Of a DNA stretch of 64,000 bases, positions 61,935 to 64,000 are shown piece after piece. The stretch is from the NCBI GenBank assembly GCA_963704455.1, contig OY969905.1, positions 496,001-560,000 of the forward strand, read 5' to 3'. Made by a program: the position numbers and the translations under genes. The first letter of the stretch is position 1. Each line of letters begins with the position of its first letter. The DNA comes from DASTCZ01 sp963704455 (GTDB taxonomy: Bacteria > Acidobacteriota > Terriglobia > Acidiferrales > UBA7541). The notes beneath the pieces were generated by a model, which saw only the letters and a list, made by a program, of their open reading frames with translations, was not told where the DNA came from and ran no database searches.

Positions 61935-62932
61935 AACGGCAAATTTATCCCGAGACTCCGCTCGCGCGCGGTCTCGTACACTGCCCAGGCCAGAGCGACA
62001 TCATCTACACCCATTCCCATGTGGCAATAATGGATTCTTTCGTTGCTTTCCCGCCCCATTTTGGTTCCCAGAATCAATTCACCGAGATTGGCTTGAACGT
62101 CTTCGTCCCGCAGCAAACCTTGCCTGTGCATGATGGCGGGCGTCATGATTCCGCGGTGCTTTACTGTTTCCCAATCGTCGGCCACGATCTTCTTGCACTG
62201 TTGGATGACGCCGAACTCGCATTCATGGCCCGCCAGTTGTATCGTCAGCGCGCCCGGCTTGATGTGCTCCGCCCGAATCAGTGGCTCCTGGGCGGTGGTT
62301 ACCGTCAGCGCCACATCCGCATCGCGCAGCGCGTCCTCGATATTCCACACCGCACGCACCGGAGCACCCCATCGTCGTCGGCAGTCCTCAGCAACCTCTT
62401 CTGCGCTGGAAAATTGCCGGCCAAACAGAGCAATTTCCTCAACTTCGGGGAGTTCGGTAAACAGCCCTAGGATTTGAGTCCGAGATTGCAAACCCGCACC
62501 TACGATGCCGATTTTGCGACTCTGTCTCGGGGCGAGAAACCGCACGCCCAAGCCTGTCATGGCCCCGGTGCGCATCGCACTTATTAGTCCTCCCTCCATC
62601 ACAGCCAGAGGAACCCCGGTTTGTGGGCAGTTCAGTATGATCAGGGCGCTGGCGCGCGGCCTGCCAAGCTGTCGGTTGGCTGGGAAGCTGGCAATCCATT
62701 TCATGCCAATCGCAGAACGCACCGGCACGCCAATCGATGCCGCAAGTCCATTGAAGCGCCCTTCCGCTTCACTCTCCGCGGTATCTGCGTTTCGCAAAAC
62801 GATTTTTTGCGGTTCCCTGACCTCACCGTTCGCGAACTGCGCCTGAGCCTCTCCTACCACTTTCATCGCACGGCGCATATCGAGCACGTCGGCGGCAAGA
62901 ACCGACTCTTGGTCAAGATAGAGGAGCTCCAC
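61910..62932 (-). CDS. Ornithine cyclodeaminase/SbnB-like dehydrogenase
   Basis: A 340-residue protein from GTG 62932. TTG 62941 and ATG 62977 are alternatives: AGGAGG lies 4 bases before the TTG and 13 before the GTG. The Rossmann motif GIVGAGLQSRTQ is near residue 145. The family pattern is evident in KWIASFP, GLISAMRTGAMTGLGVRFLA and MGMGVDDVALAW. The group includes ornithine cyclodeaminase, alanine dehydrogenase and SbnB. SbnB makes 2,3-diaminopropionate in siderophore synthesis together with SbnA, but no SbnA-like gene is here. It is first of the operon that continues with the ATP-grasp and methyltransferase genes. Confidence 0.8.
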   Translation of the reverse strand: MELLYLDQESVLAADVLDMRRAMKVVGEAQAQFANGEVREPQKIVLRNADTAESEAEGRFNGLAASIGVPVRSAIGMKWIASFPANRQLGRPRASALIILNCPQTGVPLAVMEGGLISAMRTGAMTGLGVRFLAPRQSRKIGIVGAGLQSRTQILGLFTELPEVEEIALFGRQFSSAEEVAEDCRRRWGAPVRAVWNIEDALRDADVALTVTTAQEPLIRAEHIKPGALTIQLAGHECEFGVIQQCKKIVADDWETVKHRGIMTPAIMHRQGLLRDEDVQANLGELILGTKMGRESNERIHYCHMGMGVDDVALAWAVYETARERSLGINLPLWKEPLWI

Positions 62933-63160
62933 CGTCCCCAAGGCGCCTCCTGACGGGTAGATACGGGCTCGGCCCACATAAGTTTATCCCAGGCAACCAA
63001 ATAATCCGTCGCATCCTTGCGTCAAAGTGTCCAATGTCGTTAGAAGTGCAGAAGTGAGGATCGTTCGCGCCAGCAATAGCCCTTGACCAATATTCAATTT
63101 CTTCACGCGGCCCTTATTTCTCTTTGACATCCCGCGTTCCTCGCGGTAGAAAGCATCGTC

Positions 63161-64000
63161 ATGACTACACACACACTTCGTCGCGTCACCTTCTCTCTTT
63201 TAATCACCGCCGTTCTTTGCGCCGGCTTCCTCTTCGCGCAAAACGCGCCCAAGAAGTCTGCCACCAAGCAGGCGCAGTCTTCGTCGCAGATGGCCGCGCC
63301 CAAAATCACCACGCCCAAGGAGTCTTTCGGCTTCAATGTCGGCGACGACTATCAGATGGTCACCTACACGCAGGCGGAAGCCTTCTGGAAAAAACTGGCC
63401 GCCGAATCCGACCGCGTGAAACTGCAAAGCATCGGCAAAACCGCCGAAGGCCGCGACCAGTGGATGCTCATCATTTCCTCGCCCGAGAATCTGAAGCACC
63501 TCGATCATTACAAAGAGATCTCGCAGAAACTGCAGCGCGCCGAAGGCGTCACCGAAGAGCAGGCCCGCGCCCTCGCCCACGAAGGCAAGGCCGTCATCTG
63601 GATTGACGGCGGCCTCCACGCCTCCGAAACCGTTGGCTTCCAACAACTCGTCGAAACCACTTATCAGCTCGCGAGCCGCACCGATCCCGAAACGATGCGC
63701 TTCTTGAATGATGCAATTATTCTCTGCGTCGCCGCGAATCCTGATGGCTCCGAACTCGTCGCCAATTGGTACAACCGCATCTCCGAGCCCACGCAGCGCT
63801 CCATGGCCGCGCTCCCCAAGCTCTACAACAAATATGTCGGCCATGACGACAACCGCGATTCTTACATGTCCAACATGCCCGAAACCGCGAACATGAACCG
63901 CCAGCTCTTCATCGAGTGGATGCCGCAAATCATGTACAACCATCATCAGAGTGGCCCCGCCGGAGCCATCGTTTTTGTTCCGCCCTTCCGCGATCCGTTT
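63161..64000 (+). CDS. Secreted M14 zinc carboxypeptidase-like peptidase (3' end beyond window)
   Basis: At least 280 residues are visible from ATG 63161, and the frame is still open at the window edge. The signal peptide spans residues 1-26 (LLITAVLCAGFLFAQ). An Ala/Lys/Ser-rich linker follows, then the M14 fold. The zinc motif is GGLHASETVG near residue 152-160, with NPDGSEL in the substrate loop and the later histidine in YNHHQSG near 265. It belongs to the same broad family as the protein encoded at 1299-4409 but is not a close copy in the visible part. It is divergent from the SbnB-like operon, with 228 bases between. Confidence 0.9.
   Translation, partial: MTTHTLRRVTFSLLITAVLCAGFLFAQNAPKKSATKQAQSSSQMAAPKITTPKESFGFNVGDDYQMVTYTQAEAFWKKLAAESDRVKLQSIGKTAEGRDQWMLIISSPENLKHLDHYKEISQKLQRAEGVTEEQARALAHEGKAVIWIDGGLHASETVGFQQLVETTYQLASRTDPETMRFLNDAIILCVAANPDGSELVANWYNRISEPTQRSMAALPKLYNKYVGHDDNRDSYMSNMPETANMNRQLFIEWMPQIMYNHHQSGPAGAIVFVPPFRDPF

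Overview
The window looks like a chromosomal segment of an acidobacterium (Acidobacteriota), most likely a soil type near the Terriglobia. The grounds are family content rather than any rRNA gene: MacB-like 'ADOP' permeases at both ends, a PknB-type kinase with a C-terminal TPR region, several large secreted M14 peptidases, many long fusion proteins, and moderately high GC with little mobile DNA. I saw no rRNA, tRNA, CRISPR array, transposase or phage gene.

Layout. 1-9036: the end of an ADOP permease, a secreted M14 peptidase, an unusual intergenic tract with a repeat array and a 24-base direct repeat flanking two small genes, then an ABC ATPase and permease pair. 9037-20267: a secreted Pro/Asn-rich protein, a TPR receptor-like kinase and a TPR protein, a fused D-Ala-D-Ala carboxypeptidase/D-aminoacylase-like protein, a PPK2 kinase and two small secreted proteins. 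20465-25284: a PilB-like ATPase with a c-di-GMP-type N-terminal motif, then a lipid-like trio (PHP protein, PAP2 phosphatase, divergent MGDG-synthase-like glycosyltransferase). 25285-31631: a candidate structured RNA with its own terminator, a small gene divergent from a copper-type P-ATPase, an internally duplicated secreted protein, an APC permease and a TlpA/ResA-like thioredoxin. 31771-37706: a glycosyltransferase, two tandem 6-pyruvoyl-tetrahydropterin-synthase paralogues with folE, a DUF4337-like protein, and rpsO-pnp.

37827-51233 is the most coherent and interesting part. MurA and MurQ are translationally coupled. Next come two divergent fusions, one of NagZ (GH3) with a serine hydrolase and one of a serine hydrolase with NamZ (GH171/DUF1343). 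A sodium:solute symporter and a BadF-type sugar kinase follow. This resembles the Bacillus subtilis nagZ-amiE-namZ-murQ muropeptide rescue set, re-packaged into two bifunctional proteins. One of these appears exported and one cytoplasmic, and a symporter plus kinase seem to stand in for the PTS.

51217-64000: a helical-repeat protein, DinB, PilZ, a zinc-ribbon membrane protein, NDH-2, a secreted protein, an aldehyde dehydrogenase, a second ADOP permease, a three-gene SbnB-like/ATP-grasp/methyltransferase operon that could make a small amino-acid-derived compound, and the start of another M14 peptidase cut by the window edge. All functional calls rest on reading motifs by eye; no database search was possible.
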